Shown here: positions 25,940-34,995 of the stretch, one piece after another
Numbering within the stretch: the stretch's first letter is position 1
How the letters are laid out: the number at the start of each line of letters is the position of its first letter
From: Anaerolineae bacterium
GTDB lineage: Bacteria > Chloroflexota > Anaerolineae > 4572-78 > J111
Reading direction: 5' to 3'
Assembly: GCA_016931895.1 (NCBI GenBank)
Contig: JAFGDY010000099.1
Span: forward strand, 1 to 61,727
DNA: 61,727 nucleotides
The notes under the pieces: model-generated
Told to the model about the DNA's origin: nothing
Databases searched by the model: none
The model's input: the letters and a program-made list of their open reading frames with translations, nothing else
Position numbers and translations under genes: made by a program

Positions 25940-27961
25940 CTACCTTAAAAAGAAGTAACTCACCACTGCCAACACCCCCACAAACGTAGCCAAAACATAA
26001 TGGCGCAAATAACCGCTTTGCAGATAACTCAACCACCGCCCCCCCCGGCCAATAACTTTGGCCGTACCATCCACCAGGAGGCGATCAAGCAAAAGAACGT
26101 CCACTCCTTTGGCCATGGCTTCGGCCAATTTAAGGCCGGGTTTGACCACAAAGGGCGTGTAAATCTTTTCGTCAACGTAATATTTATTGGCCAGCAAAAC
26201 AAAAATGGGGCGCAGATTCCGGGCCAGGGTTTGGGGAATAGTAGGCCGCACGCGATAAAAAATCCAGGCCACAAACATTCCCCCAATGGCCACAGTGGCC
26301 GAAATCAAAAACAGGCTGAGTTCCACCATGAACGGTAAATGATGTCCCGGTTCGGCGGCAGTATGTTCAGCCGCAAGGTAAACCGGCTCCAGCCAATTGG
26401 CTATAAAGTGGGGCGCGTCCAGGCCAAAGCCGTGCAACAATTCTGCCGGTAATCCCAGAATGCCGCCGGCCAGGGCCAAAATGGCCAGCATAACCAGGGC
26501 CGCGGTGATCGGCCAGCGACTTTCGTGGGCGTGGTCATAAAGATATTGATCGCGGGGCCGGCCGTAAAAAACAATAAACACCGCCCGAAAGGTGTAAAAG
26601 GCGGTTAAACCGGCCGTAAGAACCCCAATCAGCCACAGAGCGGTTGAAGCTTGATAAGTTTTGGCCAAAATCTCATCTTTAGAGAAAAAGCCGGAAATAA
26701 ACGGGAACCCGGCCAGGGCCAGGCCCCCGGCCAAAAACGTTAGCCAGGTCAGCTTCATTTTGTTTTTTAACCCACCCATGCGGCGAATATCAATCACGTC
26801 GTGCAGGGCGTGCATCACCGAACCCGCGCCCAAAAAGAGCAGGGCTTTAAAAAAGGCGTGCGTGGTCAGGTGGAACATGGCCGAGGTGTACGCGCCCACG
26901 CCGGCGGCCAGAAACATGTAACCAAGCTGGCTGACCGTGGAGTAGGCCAGGATCCGTTTTAAGTCAACCTGCACCAGGGCGATGGTGGCCGCAAACAGGG
27001 CCGTGGCTGCGCCAATGAAGGCCACCAGCATAGAAACGCCCGGCGATAAGGTATACAACACGTGGCTGCGCGCAATCATATACACCCCGGCCGTAACCAT
27101 TGTGGCCGCGTGAATAAGAGCCGAAACAGGGGTTGGCCCGGCCATCGCATCGGGCAGCCACACATACAGCGGAATCTGCGCGCTCTTGCCCACCGCCCCA
27201 ATAAAGAGCAGCAGGGCAATCCAGGTGATGGCGGCGGGCATGGTTTGGGCAACTCGCGGCGCTTCGGCAAAAATCGGGGCAAACTGCAAGGTGCCAAAGG
27301 TTGTCCAGAGCAAAAAGACGCCCAGGGCAAAGCCTACATCGCCAATCCGGTTGACGATAAAGGCTTTCAGGCCCGATGCGGCCGGGGAGAGCAAAGGGAA
27401 CAGCTTGACCGGCGGCCGGCCGGGGCCGAGGTCAATGGGGTCTTGTTCCTGGGCCGGCCGATCAAACCAAAACCCAATGAGCAAATAAGAACATAAACCC
27501 ACCAGCTCCCAGCCCACGTACATCAGCAGATAATTATCGCCCAGCACCAGCACCAGCATGGAGGCAATGAAAAGATTGAGAAACGTGAAGAAGCGGGCAT
27601 AATCGCGGTCGGGGTGAGCGGGGCCATTTTCAGCGCGATGCACCATATAATCGGTGGCGTAAACGTGGATGAGAAAACCAACGCCGGTGACCACCAGCAC
27701 CATCAGCAAAGAGAGGGGATCAACCAGCAAGCTGACCGAAACGTTAAAGTCACCAATTGCGGCCCAGGTCCACAGGGGCACAACCACCGCCCCGGTCTGC
27801 CCCAGTTGGAAAGCAGCGATCACGCCCACCATAAAAGCGCCAAGCACGGCCAGGGAGGCTACCGCCCCCACCACCTGGTATCCCAGGCGGCGGCCCCAGA
27901 TGCCGTTTAAAACCACCCCTACAATTGGCAAAAAAATGGTCAGCCAGATTAGTTGGATCAT
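25940..27961 (-). CDS. nuoL: NADH-quinone oxidoreductase subunit L
   Basis: 673 residues from MIQLIWLTIFLPI (an earlier GTG adds five residues). The antiporter-like core and the long C-terminal lateral helix that braces the membrane arm are both present at full length. Landmarks: FTFLNLFIASMLVLVLGDNYLLMYVGWELVGLCSYLLIGFW, YVWLPDAMAGPTPVSALIHAATMVTAG, and LAYSTVSQLGYMFLA (given in part: HAATMVTAGVYM; STVSQLGYM). Distal pump of complex I. Confidence 0.97.
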   Translation of the reverse strand: MIQLIWLTIFLPIVGVVLNGIWGRRLGYQVVGAVASLAVLGAFMVGVIAAFQLGQTGAVVVPLWTWAAIGDFNVSVSLLVDPLSLLMVLVVTGVGFLIHVYATDYMVHRAENGPAHPDRDYARFFTFLNLFIASMLVLVLGDNYLLMYVGWELVGLCSYLLIGFWFDRPAQEQDPIDLGPGRPPVKLFPLLSPAASGLKAFIVNRIGDVGFALGVFLLWTTFGTLQFAPIFAEAPRVAQTMPAAITWIALLLFIGAVGKSAQIPLYVWLPDAMAGPTPVSALIHAATMVTAGVYMIARSHVLYTLSPGVSMLVAFIGAATALFAATIALVQVDLKRILAYSTVSQLGYMFLAAGVGAYTSAMFHLTTHAFFKALLFLGAGSVMHALHDVIDIRRMGGLKNKMKLTWLTFLAGGLALAGFPFISGFFSKDEILAKTYQASTALWLIGVLTAGLTAFYTFRAVFIVFYGRPRDQYLYDHAHESRWPITAALVMLAILALAGGILGLPAELLHGFGLDAPHFIANWLEPVYLAAEHTAAEPGHHLPFMVELSLFLISATVAIGGMFVAWIFYRVRPTIPQTLARNLRPIFVLLANKYYVDEKIYTPFVVKPGLKLAEAMAKGVDVLLLDRLLVDGTAKVIGRGGRWLSYLQSGYLRHYVLATFVGVLAVVSYFFLR

Positions 27962-28030
27962 TGACAATACACCCACAGAAACCTATAGATATTCAGAATG
28001 AGCTACCATCTACTCCTTACGGTATCTTTT

Positions 28031-28342
28031 TCACCCTTTTAAGGAGTTCATTTCATCGGTGTTGACAGTTTGTTTATGGCGATTCAGTTCAACCAACAGG
28101 GCCAGCCCCACAGCCACTTCCACCGCAGCCACCGCCATAATCATAAACACAAAAATTTGCCCGGCGGCAGAGTCAAGATAACGCGAAAAAGCCACAAAAG
28201 AAAGGTTGACGGCGTTCATCATCATCTCAATGCACATTAACACAACAATGGCATTGCGCCGGATAAGCACGCCGCCTGCGCCTATGGCAAACAAAATGGC
28301 GCTGAGCAGCAAATAATAGGAAACGGGGACGTCGTTGATCAT
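28031..28342 (-). CDS. nuoK: NADH-quinone oxidoreductase subunit K
   Basis: 103 residues, three helices, the MrpC-like subunit. The conserved membrane Glu residues are in [12 protein letters not shown] and [11 protein letters not shown]. The start at ATG 28342 has GGAGG upstream and overlaps the nuoJ stop as ATGA, so an upstream extension of 16 codons is rejected. Confidence 0.96.
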   Translation of the reverse strand: MINDVPVSYYLLLSAILFAIGAGGVLIRRNAIVVLMCIEMMMNAVNLSFVAFSRYLDSAAGQIFVFMIMAVAAVEVAVGLALLVELNRHKQTVNTDEMNSLKG

Positions 28343-28887
28343 TGATTTTCCTCCGGCCCGGCGCGTTCTTGGGGTTGGCGGGCCAACCAAACCACGCCCA
28401 CAATGCCCACCAGCAACAACACCGAGGCCAGTTCAAAGGCCAAAAGATAATCGGTAAATAGGGCGCGGCTGATCATTTGCGTTTGCCCATATTGCTGCAC
28501 GGCGGCAGTGGTGAGATCGCCGGTTTTGCCGGCAGTTTGAAAAACATGATTATTTTCAAAAACAGCCGTGCCAATAATGGTCAACAAAACCAGGCCCAGG
28601 GCCGCTAAAAAAGCATTGCGCACGGTCAGCCAGGTTGACACCTTTTCGCCCAACTCCGCGCCCAGAAGCATAACCACAAACAAAAACAGCACCACAATAG
28701 CGCCCGCATACACCAGTATTTGCACAATGGCCAAAAATTGCGCGTTGAGCATAAAGTAAAAAACGGCCAGAGCGCAAAAATTTACCAGCAGAGAGAGGGC
28801 GCTGTGCACCACGTTTTTATTAAAAATAACCCCAAAGGCAGCCACCACGGCCATGGCCGCCAGGATAAAAAAGAATATTAGGCCCAT
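28339..28887 (-). CDS. nuoJ: NADH-quinone oxidoreductase subunit J
   Basis: 182 residues with five helices and the conserved [20 protein letters not shown] and [19 protein letters not shown] segments (the latter holds the pi-bulge helix involved in coupling). It ends in a charged tail that overlaps nuoK by four bases. Confidence 0.96.
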   Translation of the reverse strand: MGLIFFFILAAMAVVAAFGVIFNKNVVHSALSLLVNFCALAVFYFMLNAQFLAIVQILVYAGAIVVLFLFVVMLLGAELGEKVSTWLTVRNAFLAALGLVLLTIIGTAVFENNHVFQTAGKTGDLTTAAVQQYGQTQMISRALFTDYLLAFELASVLLLVGIVGVVWLARQPQERAGPEENQ

Positions 28888-28894
28888 TCTATCA

Positions 28895-29437
28895 TCACGT
28901 TCCGGCTTTTGCTTTAATTTTTCCCCACGTTGGCCCGCTCAAATAAACCTCATCATCACGAACAACAATGTGCGGCGGGTGGTGGGGTTCCAGGAGTCTC
29001 TCTTTGGTGTAAACGGCAGCCCAGCGGTCATATTCGGCCAGAGCAAAATCGTGTTCCAGCACAATGGCTTCGGTGGGACAGGCTTCGGCGCAGTAGCCGC
29101 AAAAGATGCAGCGCAGCATGTTGATTTCATATACTTTGGCGTACCGCTCGCCCGGCGAGTAGCGCTCTTCATCGGTATTCTCAGCAGACTCTACATAAAT
29201 ACAATCGGTGGGACAGGCCGCCGCGCACAACGAGCAGCCAATACATCGCTCCAGGCCGTTAGCGTAGCGTTTTAAAACGTGGCGCCCCCGGAAACGGGGG
29301 TAAACGGCTACCGGCTCGCTGGGAAATTCATTGGTGACCGGCCTGGTGAAAAAATATTTCAGGGTCACGCCCATGGCCCGGACAATTTCTACTGCGCCGG
29401 TAAAAATATTTTTGACGCCTTTAAAAATTGGCTTCAT
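28895..29437 (-). CDS. nuoI: NADH-quinone oxidoreductase subunit I
   Basis: 180 residues carrying two ferredoxin-type [4Fe-4S] clusters (N6a, N6b): CIGCSLCAAACP and CIFCGYCAEACP. An amphipathic N-terminal helix (IVRAMGVTLKYFFTRP) docks it to the membrane arm. It passes electrons from NuoG to NuoB. The preceding GRHVLKRYANGLERC and following KVYEINMLRC match the family. Confidence 0.97.
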   Translation of the reverse strand: MKPIFKGVKNIFTGAVEIVRAMGVTLKYFFTRPVTNEFPSEPVAVYPRFRGRHVLKRYANGLERCIGCSLCAAACPTDCIYVESAENTDEERYSPGERYAKVYEINMLRCIFCGYCAEACPTEAIVLEHDFALAEYDRWAAVYTKERLLEPHHPPHIVVRDDEVYLSGPTWGKIKAKAGT

Positions 29438-29470
29438 CTATCTCTCTTTCTAAACAACCCGGCTACTATA

Positions 29471-30535
29471 CTACCAATGCCCCAAGATAGAATTGTACAC
29501 AGCCACGCCTATGGCCGTGACAATCAAATTCAAAATCCCTAACGGCAACAGGAATTTCCAGCAAAACTGCATCATCTTGTCAAAACGCACGCGCGGCACG
29601 CTGGCCCGAATCCACAAGATCAAAAAAATCACCAACGTGACCTTGATGAGCAGATAAATCACGCCCAAAAAGGGGTAGGCGTTCACCCCCGGCCCTTGCC
29701 AACCGCCCAAAAAGATGGTGGAGGCAATGAAACTTAACACCACAGCATGAACATATTCGGCCCCAAAAAATAGACCAAACTTCATGCCCCCGTATTCGGT
29801 GACAAAACCGCCGATCAATTCGTTTTCCGTTTCCGGCAGGTCAAAGGGGGAACGCCCGGCTTCGGCCAGGGCGCTGATAAAAAACACAATAAAAGCCACC
29901 GGCTGAATAAAAATGAACCACCCTAACCCGCCCCACAAACCTTGCAACTGCACCAGCTCATTTAACCGCAGCGTGCCGGCCATCAGCGTTACACTCAGTA
30001 GAGCCGCCCCCATTGGCAATTCATAACTGAGCATCTGGGCGCCGGTCCGCAGGCCGCCTAACAACGAATATTTGTTGTTGCTCGACCAACCGGCCAGGAT
30101 CACACCATACGTGCCCAAGCTGCCGACGGCCAGGATGTAGAGCAGGCCCACGTTAACGTCGGCCACCCAGGGGGTAATCTCAATAGACGCGCCAAAAAGC
30201 CGCTGACTAAAGGGCAGCACAAAGGGTTGGCTGGCCAGGGGCACCACGGCAAACCCAATCAAGGCCGGCACCAACGCCAAAGCCGGCGCAATCAGGTAAA
30301 CGAGCCGGTCCACGTGGGTAGGGATGACCTCTTCTTTAAAGAACATCTTGAACATATCGGCAATGGGCTGCAACAGGCCAAACTTCCCGGCCCGGTTGGG
30401 GCCGTAACGCAGCGTAAAACGAGCCAGCGCTTTTCGCTCAATGAGCGTCATTGCGGCAAAACTCAACATAAGAGCCGTCCCAATGATGAGAATTTTGATG
30501 ATTTCGACAATGGTGGTGATAATTGTTGGATCCAT
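29471..30535 (-). CDS. nuoH: NADH-quinone oxidoreductase subunit H
   Basis: 354 residues, eight-helix subunit that forms the quinone tunnel. Recognised segments: ERKALARFTLRYGPNRAGKFGLLQPIADMFKMF (in part: LRYGPNRAGKFGLLQPIAD), ALAEAGRSPFDLPETENELIGGF, and EYGGMKFGLFFGAEYVHA. Charged residues of loop 3 are intact. Confidence 0.97.
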   Translation of the reverse strand: MDPTIITTIVEIIKILIIGTALMLSFAAMTLIERKALARFTLRYGPNRAGKFGLLQPIADMFKMFFKEEVIPTHVDRLVYLIAPALALVPALIGFAVVPLASQPFVLPFSQRLFGASIEITPWVADVNVGLLYILAVGSLGTYGVILAGWSSNNKYSLLGGLRTGAQMLSYELPMGAALLSVTLMAGTLRLNELVQLQGLWGGLGWFIFIQPVAFIVFFISALAEAGRSPFDLPETENELIGGFVTEYGGMKFGLFFGAEYVHAVVLSFIASTIFLGGWQGPGVNAYPFLGVIYLLIKVTLVIFLILWIRASVPRVRFDKMMQFCWKFLLPLGILNLIVTAIGVAVYNSILGHW

Positions 30536-30588
30536 AAGTCAATTGTCACTGCAAATAGGGATTAGGGGTTAAAAAGTTCGACTCCTTC

Positions 30589-33258
30589 CTACTTCTTTTC
30601 TACCTTTACGCGGGCATATAAACCACCGGGGCCAACCAGCTTTTCTGCCGGATAGCCGGCCAGGTTACGCGGCAAGATGGCTATACCCTCGGCCAACACC
30701 CGGTTGACCTGCACCGGCAGGTCCACCGATACCCCCTTACGCGATACGGTAACCGGATCGCCGCAACTCAGTTTTAACCTGTCGGCGTCGGGGCGGGAAA
30801 GGACCAATCTTGGTTGAACAAGATGCGCCTTAACCACCTCGGCTTCGGCCAGCAAACGGCCTCCATCATACAATACGCGGGGGGCCACCAGGGTTAGATC
30901 GCCCTCCGCCGGAGACGGGCCGGCGGGCGCAATGAAACGCAAGGGCAATTTGGTCTCGCCTTCGGCCAGGGTAGGCCATTGTAAACCCTCGCGCACGTCG
31001 GCGGTGAAACTCATGCCCTGGTAGATGTAATGGGCGGTCTTACGCGCCAGGGAAACCGGCGCGGTCAAATTGGCAAATTCCATCCCGGCGTAAAGGGGCA
31101 CGGCCCGCGTAATTTCGGCCATTACCCCATCGGCCGAAGCATAGGCCCAATCCGCGCCCATTTGCCCGGCCAGGGCGGTCAGGATCAACCAATCGGGCCT
31201 GGCCCGGCCCGGCGCGGGCGCGCCCGGATCAAAAACCTGCACCCGGCGTTCCAAATTGGTAAAACTGCCGTCCCGTTCGGCCACGCCGCAGGCGGGCAGC
31301 ACCACGTGGGCCAGTTGAGCCGTTTCGGTTAAGAATAAATCCTGAACCGCCAAAAAGTCAAGCCGGCCAAGCGCGGCCCGGTAAGATTCGCTCTCTGCCG
31401 CCGGGTCCGCGCCGGCAATGAGCATGGCCTTGACCGGGGATTTTTTGGGCGTTTGGCCCAGCATTTCCAGGGCCGATAAACCCGGCTCTCCCTCAAGCGG
31501 CACATAGCCCGGCAGGCGGTCGGGCGCAAGCCCCATATCTGCCGCGCCCCGGCTGTTGGCGTGGGGCAACACGGCCAGCAAACCGTTGTTGGGTTTGCCC
31601 GCGTGGCCCGTCACCAGGGCCAAGGCTTCCAAAGCAGCTCGGAGGGCCGGATCGTTGCCCGCTTCCAACCCAAAAATAATGATACCGTTATCCGCCCGGG
31701 CAAAAGCCGCGGCGGCCGCTTCAATCTCAACGGCGGGAACGCCGGTAATATCCGCTACTTTGTTGAGCGGATAATCTGCCAGCGCCTTTTTTAACCCGGC
31801 CAAGCCAACGGCCCGGGTGTCAACAAAGGCCTGATCCAGCAGTCCCTGCCCTACTACCGAGGCCAGCAGGCCCAAGGCCAGGTGCGCCGCCGTGCCATAA
31901 CGATACCGCAGCCGGGTTTGGGCCTGGGCGTCGAGTTTGGTCCGCCTGCCGCCGGCATTGATCACCTGCGCCCCGCGCCGGGCGGCCGCGCCCGCCACCC
32001 GCAGGTAAAGAATGGGGGCTTCCTGGTCCAAATCCGAGCCAATAACCAGAAGGGTTGTTCCCCGGCCAACCCGCCCTAAATCCGTGCCTGCGCCCACGCC
32101 AACGGTAAAAGCCGTTTCATCGGCCAGGGCCGCATTCAGGCCCACTCGATGATCAAGGTTGTGCGTGCCAATAATCTCCCGAAAAAACTTCTGGAACAGG
32201 TAGAGGTCTTCATTAGGCAAACGCGCCCCGGCAATCCCGCCCAGGGCATTGGGGCCGTAGGTCTCTTTAACGGCCGTAAACTTTTCGGCCACCAGCCGCA
32301 GGGCTTCGCGCCAATCGGTTTCAACCAGTTGGCCCTGGCGGCGAACCAGCGGCATGGTCAGCCGGCGCGGGCTGCCGTTGAAATGATGCCCAAACCGGCC
32401 CTTGTCGCAAAGCCAAATCTCATTGACCGCTTCATTTTGCCGCGGCATCACCCGGCGAATCGTGCCGGCGCGCGTGCCCAAAACCGTGTTGCAGCCTACC
32501 CCGCAATGATTACAAATGCTGGGCACGTTGGTCAATTCCCAGGGTCGCGCCCCAAAACGAAAATCGCGGGTGGTCAGCGCCCCCACCGGGCAGATGTCGG
32601 TGGTATTGCCGGAGTAGTGGCTGTTAAAAGGCGGGTTAGAGTAGCTGACAATGTGGGCGTAGCGGCCCCGTTCTTCAAGGGCCAAAACCGGGTCGTGGGC
32701 AATTTCATCTTGAAAACGCACGCAGCGGGCACAGATGATGCAGCGCTCCATGTCCAGTACAATCAAATCGCCCAGGGGATATTTTTTGGGAAAGTGCTGC
32801 TTGTCCTCGTAATCAAAGCGGCTCAAGCCCGGGCCGTGGCGGAGGGTTAAATCTTGCAGGGGGCACTCCCCGCCTTTATCGCACACGGGGCAATCCAGCG
32901 GGTGGCTGGTCAGCAAAAATTCCAGCACTGCTTTACGGTCGGCCAGGGCCGCCTCTGAATCAATGTTAACCACCATGCCCGGGGAGACCGGCGTGGTGCA
33001 GGCCGTCACCGGTTTGGGGGAAAAGCGGATGACGGGCTGATCGTGCTCGTCCAGAACCGGCTCGCCCGTATCCCGGTTGATAACCGGCGCGCCCACTTCC
33101 ACCAAACACATCCGGCACATGCCCACCGGCTCCATTTTGGCGTGATAACAAAACACCGGGATTTCTTTGCCTATTTTTTTGGCTGCCTCGACGATGAGCG
33201 TTCCCGGGGGAACGGTAACTGTAAAGCCGTCAATGGTTAGCGTAATTTGCTGGGTCAT
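30589..33258 (-). CDS. nuoG: NADH-quinone oxidoreductase subunit G
   Basis: 889 residues. In order: [2Fe-2S] N1b (VFCYHAKMEPVGMCRMCLVEVG), the His/Cys [4Fe-4S] N5 (HPLDCPVCDKGGECPLQD), N4 (CIICARCVRF with a later Cys in TDICPVGAL), and a molybdopterin-oxidoreductase-like region starting with CNHCGVGC plus a fourth Cys 27 residues on (IWLCDKG). That spacing, C-x2-C-x3-C-x27-C, is the N7 cluster motif found only in some bacteria. It carries electrons from NuoF to NuoI. The gene follows the caspase-like gene instead of nuoF directly. No strong ribosome site is seen. Confidence 0.97.
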   Translation of the reverse strand: MTQQITLTIDGFTVTVPPGTLIVEAAKKIGKEIPVFCYHAKMEPVGMCRMCLVEVGAPVINRDTGEPVLDEHDQPVIRFSPKPVTACTTPVSPGMVVNIDSEAALADRKAVLEFLLTSHPLDCPVCDKGGECPLQDLTLRHGPGLSRFDYEDKQHFPKKYPLGDLIVLDMERCIICARCVRFQDEIAHDPVLALEERGRYAHIVSYSNPPFNSHYSGNTTDICPVGALTTRDFRFGARPWELTNVPSICNHCGVGCNTVLGTRAGTIRRVMPRQNEAVNEIWLCDKGRFGHHFNGSPRRLTMPLVRRQGQLVETDWREALRLVAEKFTAVKETYGPNALGGIAGARLPNEDLYLFQKFFREIIGTHNLDHRVGLNAALADETAFTVGVGAGTDLGRVGRGTTLLVIGSDLDQEAPILYLRVAGAAARRGAQVINAGGRRTKLDAQAQTRLRYRYGTAAHLALGLLASVVGQGLLDQAFVDTRAVGLAGLKKALADYPLNKVADITGVPAVEIEAAAAAFARADNGIIIFGLEAGNDPALRAALEALALVTGHAGKPNNGLLAVLPHANSRGAADMGLAPDRLPGYVPLEGEPGLSALEMLGQTPKKSPVKAMLIAGADPAAESESYRAALGRLDFLAVQDLFLTETAQLAHVVLPACGVAERDGSFTNLERRVQVFDPGAPAPGRARPDWLILTALAGQMGADWAYASADGVMAEITRAVPLYAGMEFANLTAPVSLARKTAHYIYQGMSFTADVREGLQWPTLAEGETKLPLRFIAPAGPSPAEGDLTLVAPRVLYDGGRLLAEAEVVKAHLVQPRLVLSRPDADRLKLSCGDPVTVSRKGVSVDLPVQVNRVLAEGIAILPRNLAGYPAEKLVGPGGLYARVKVEKK

Positions 33259-33276
33259 TTTTTGATCTGCATTAAC

Positions 33277-34995
33277 TCAATCTTGTTTAAAAACTACCGG
33301 CAGAAAAACATCAGCTCGATCCAGGCCCAGGGTAAAATCGCCCAGATACATAGTTGTAACGCTTAATTCCTGGCCTACGTATTTACACTGATCTACCTGG
33401 CAGAGATCAAGCCATTGTTGCCGGTCTTCTTGCCACCGCCAGAGATGTATCTTTTCAATTGGGGTAAGCAAGGTAGGAATCCGCAAGGTGAAGGTTATGG
33501 GTGAAGCCAGTTGGGAAATGGCCGTACCCGCAGGAATATTTGTCGCCGTCAACCTAAAATCGTAACCTGATGGGTGTGGGAAACGGGGGTCCACAGGGAC
33601 CATCGGCCCACTCAATTCTGAAAAGGTGAAGGCAGTGGTTTGGGTGAGAATACCCGTTGTCATGGCCAGCCAAGTGGTGGGCGTCCAAATTCCGCTACTG
33701 TTCAGTTGCGTATGCGTAATGGCCAGAACTCGGTTTATTACGGTGGTAGCGGTTGAGCCAACTGCATCAACCTCGGTTCCATAAACAGAGGTATAGCGGG
33801 CCAAACCATGATTCCATAACACCATTCCACTGTAAGTGCGGGTAGCAGTGACCATCAGGCTAAATGAAATGGTTTCTCCTGGATCAATGTTTAGATTACT
33901 CCAGGTGGCCGAACCGTTATGGTCACATCCTGATGAACAAGCCCCAAAATTGAGAAAGGGATAGAGTTGATCTTTTACAAGGAACCCTTTGGCCACACTA
34001 AAGCCGGTGTTGGTCACGGAGAGGGTATAGGTGAGCATTTGTCCAGACTCAACCACCGCTGGCGTGACAATTTTGGTCAGTTGTAAGTGGGGGCCCATTG
34101 CTTCTTGGAGATCCACCTCCGGTTTACCCACAAAGGCATTGTTATACTGCCAGCGTTCACTCCAATAGTCTTTATCAAGCCACATAACGTAAGCGGCATT
34201 ATGGGGATAGGTTGAACGATCTACTGTAGCGGCATTAAAGTCAAAGTACGACTCGTAAGCTTTGCCCAGGGTTTGCCCGGCAAACAGATAACGCACATAC
34301 ATTTGAAATGCATTACCAAACCAATTAGCATAATAACCGGAGATGTTTAAATCTACAAAGGGATGGGCATACATGCCAACCCGTCGTTTGGCCTCAGTAA
34401 TATCAATTTGACCTTCACCCGCGGCGCTTGATGAGCCAGCCGTAAAACAACCGTAAAGCATTACAATAGCATTGGGAGCCAAATTTAAATCGTTGCGAAT
34501 ATCATCCGAAGAAACAAATTTATCTTTGAGCGCAAATCCTCCCACCCAAGTGGGCGGCATGTCGCCAGAATAAACGCCATGTCCCCGATAAAAAAGAAAG
34601 TGGGCGCCATTGGCAGCGGTTTTTATTTGTTCCCAATTGTTGTTGGGGGTATAGAATTTGTATACTGTTACGCCATGAGCCTGCAACTCTGCGGCGGCCA
34701 GATCCATATTTTGTTTTTCTTCTGTTGTCCAACTCCCGCCATCGCCATCTATTGGCCCCACCAACAACACGGCTTTGAGCGGCGGCAGGTTTTGAGCAAC
34801 ACCCACCTTTTCTGCGTTTTGGGCAAATTGCGGCGCAGAAACACCATCAGGGGGTCGGGGCGGATAGGGCGGGTGTTGAGGGGTAGGGGGAGGAGAAGCT
34901 GCGCCGGTGGGCGGATGCATGCTCAAGATCAAGATGAAACCAACCAGCCAGGCCCCAGCCATGGACAGGCAAAACCGTGCTATCTGTTTAAACAT
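33277..34995 (-). CDS. Secreted caspase-like (C25/CHAT-type fold) protein with DUF11 domain
   Basis: 572 residues. Signal anchor (1-32), Pro-rich linker, then a caspase-like alpha/beta domain (about 70-260): KAVLLVGPIDGDGG, AHFLFYRGHGVYSGD with candidate His139, and NAIVMLYGCFTAGSS with candidate Cys183, the His/Cys dyad pattern of clan CD peptidases. A DUF11-like repeat follows (LQLTKIVTPAVVESGQMLTYTLSVTNTG, shown in part). The C-terminus is DVFLPVVFKQD. The start has GGGGGAT upstream and lies inside the 3' end of nuoF (16-base overlap). Its place between nuoF and nuoG is unusual. Activity and substrate are unknown. Confidence 0.78.
   Translation of the reverse strand: MFKQIARFCLSMAGAWLVGFILILSMHPPTGAASPPPTPQHPPYPPRPPDGVSAPQFAQNAEKVGVAQNLPPLKAVLLVGPIDGDGGSWTTEEKQNMDLAAAELQAHGVTVYKFYTPNNNWEQIKTAANGAHFLFYRGHGVYSGDMPPTWVGGFALKDKFVSSDDIRNDLNLAPNAIVMLYGCFTAGSSSAAGEGQIDITEAKRRVGMYAHPFVDLNISGYYANWFGNAFQMYVRYLFAGQTLGKAYESYFDFNAATVDRSTYPHNAAYVMWLDKDYWSERWQYNNAFVGKPEVDLQEAMGPHLQLTKIVTPAVVESGQMLTYTLSVTNTGFSVAKGFLVKDQLYPFLNFGACSSGCDHNGSATWSNLNIDPGETISFSLMVTATRTYSGMVLWNHGLARYTSVYGTEVDAVGSTATTVINRVLAITHTQLNSSGIWTPTTWLAMTTGILTQTTAFTFSELSGPMVPVDPRFPHPSGYDFRLTATNIPAGTAISQLASPITFTLRIPTLLTPIEKIHLWRWQEDRQQWLDLCQVDQCKYVGQELSVTTMYLGDFTLGLDRADVFLPVVFKQD

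Noticed and set aside
32149-32850. Plus-strand frame of 233 codons over nuoG
   Set aside because: Shadow of nuoG's GC-rich codons; no recognisable domain.
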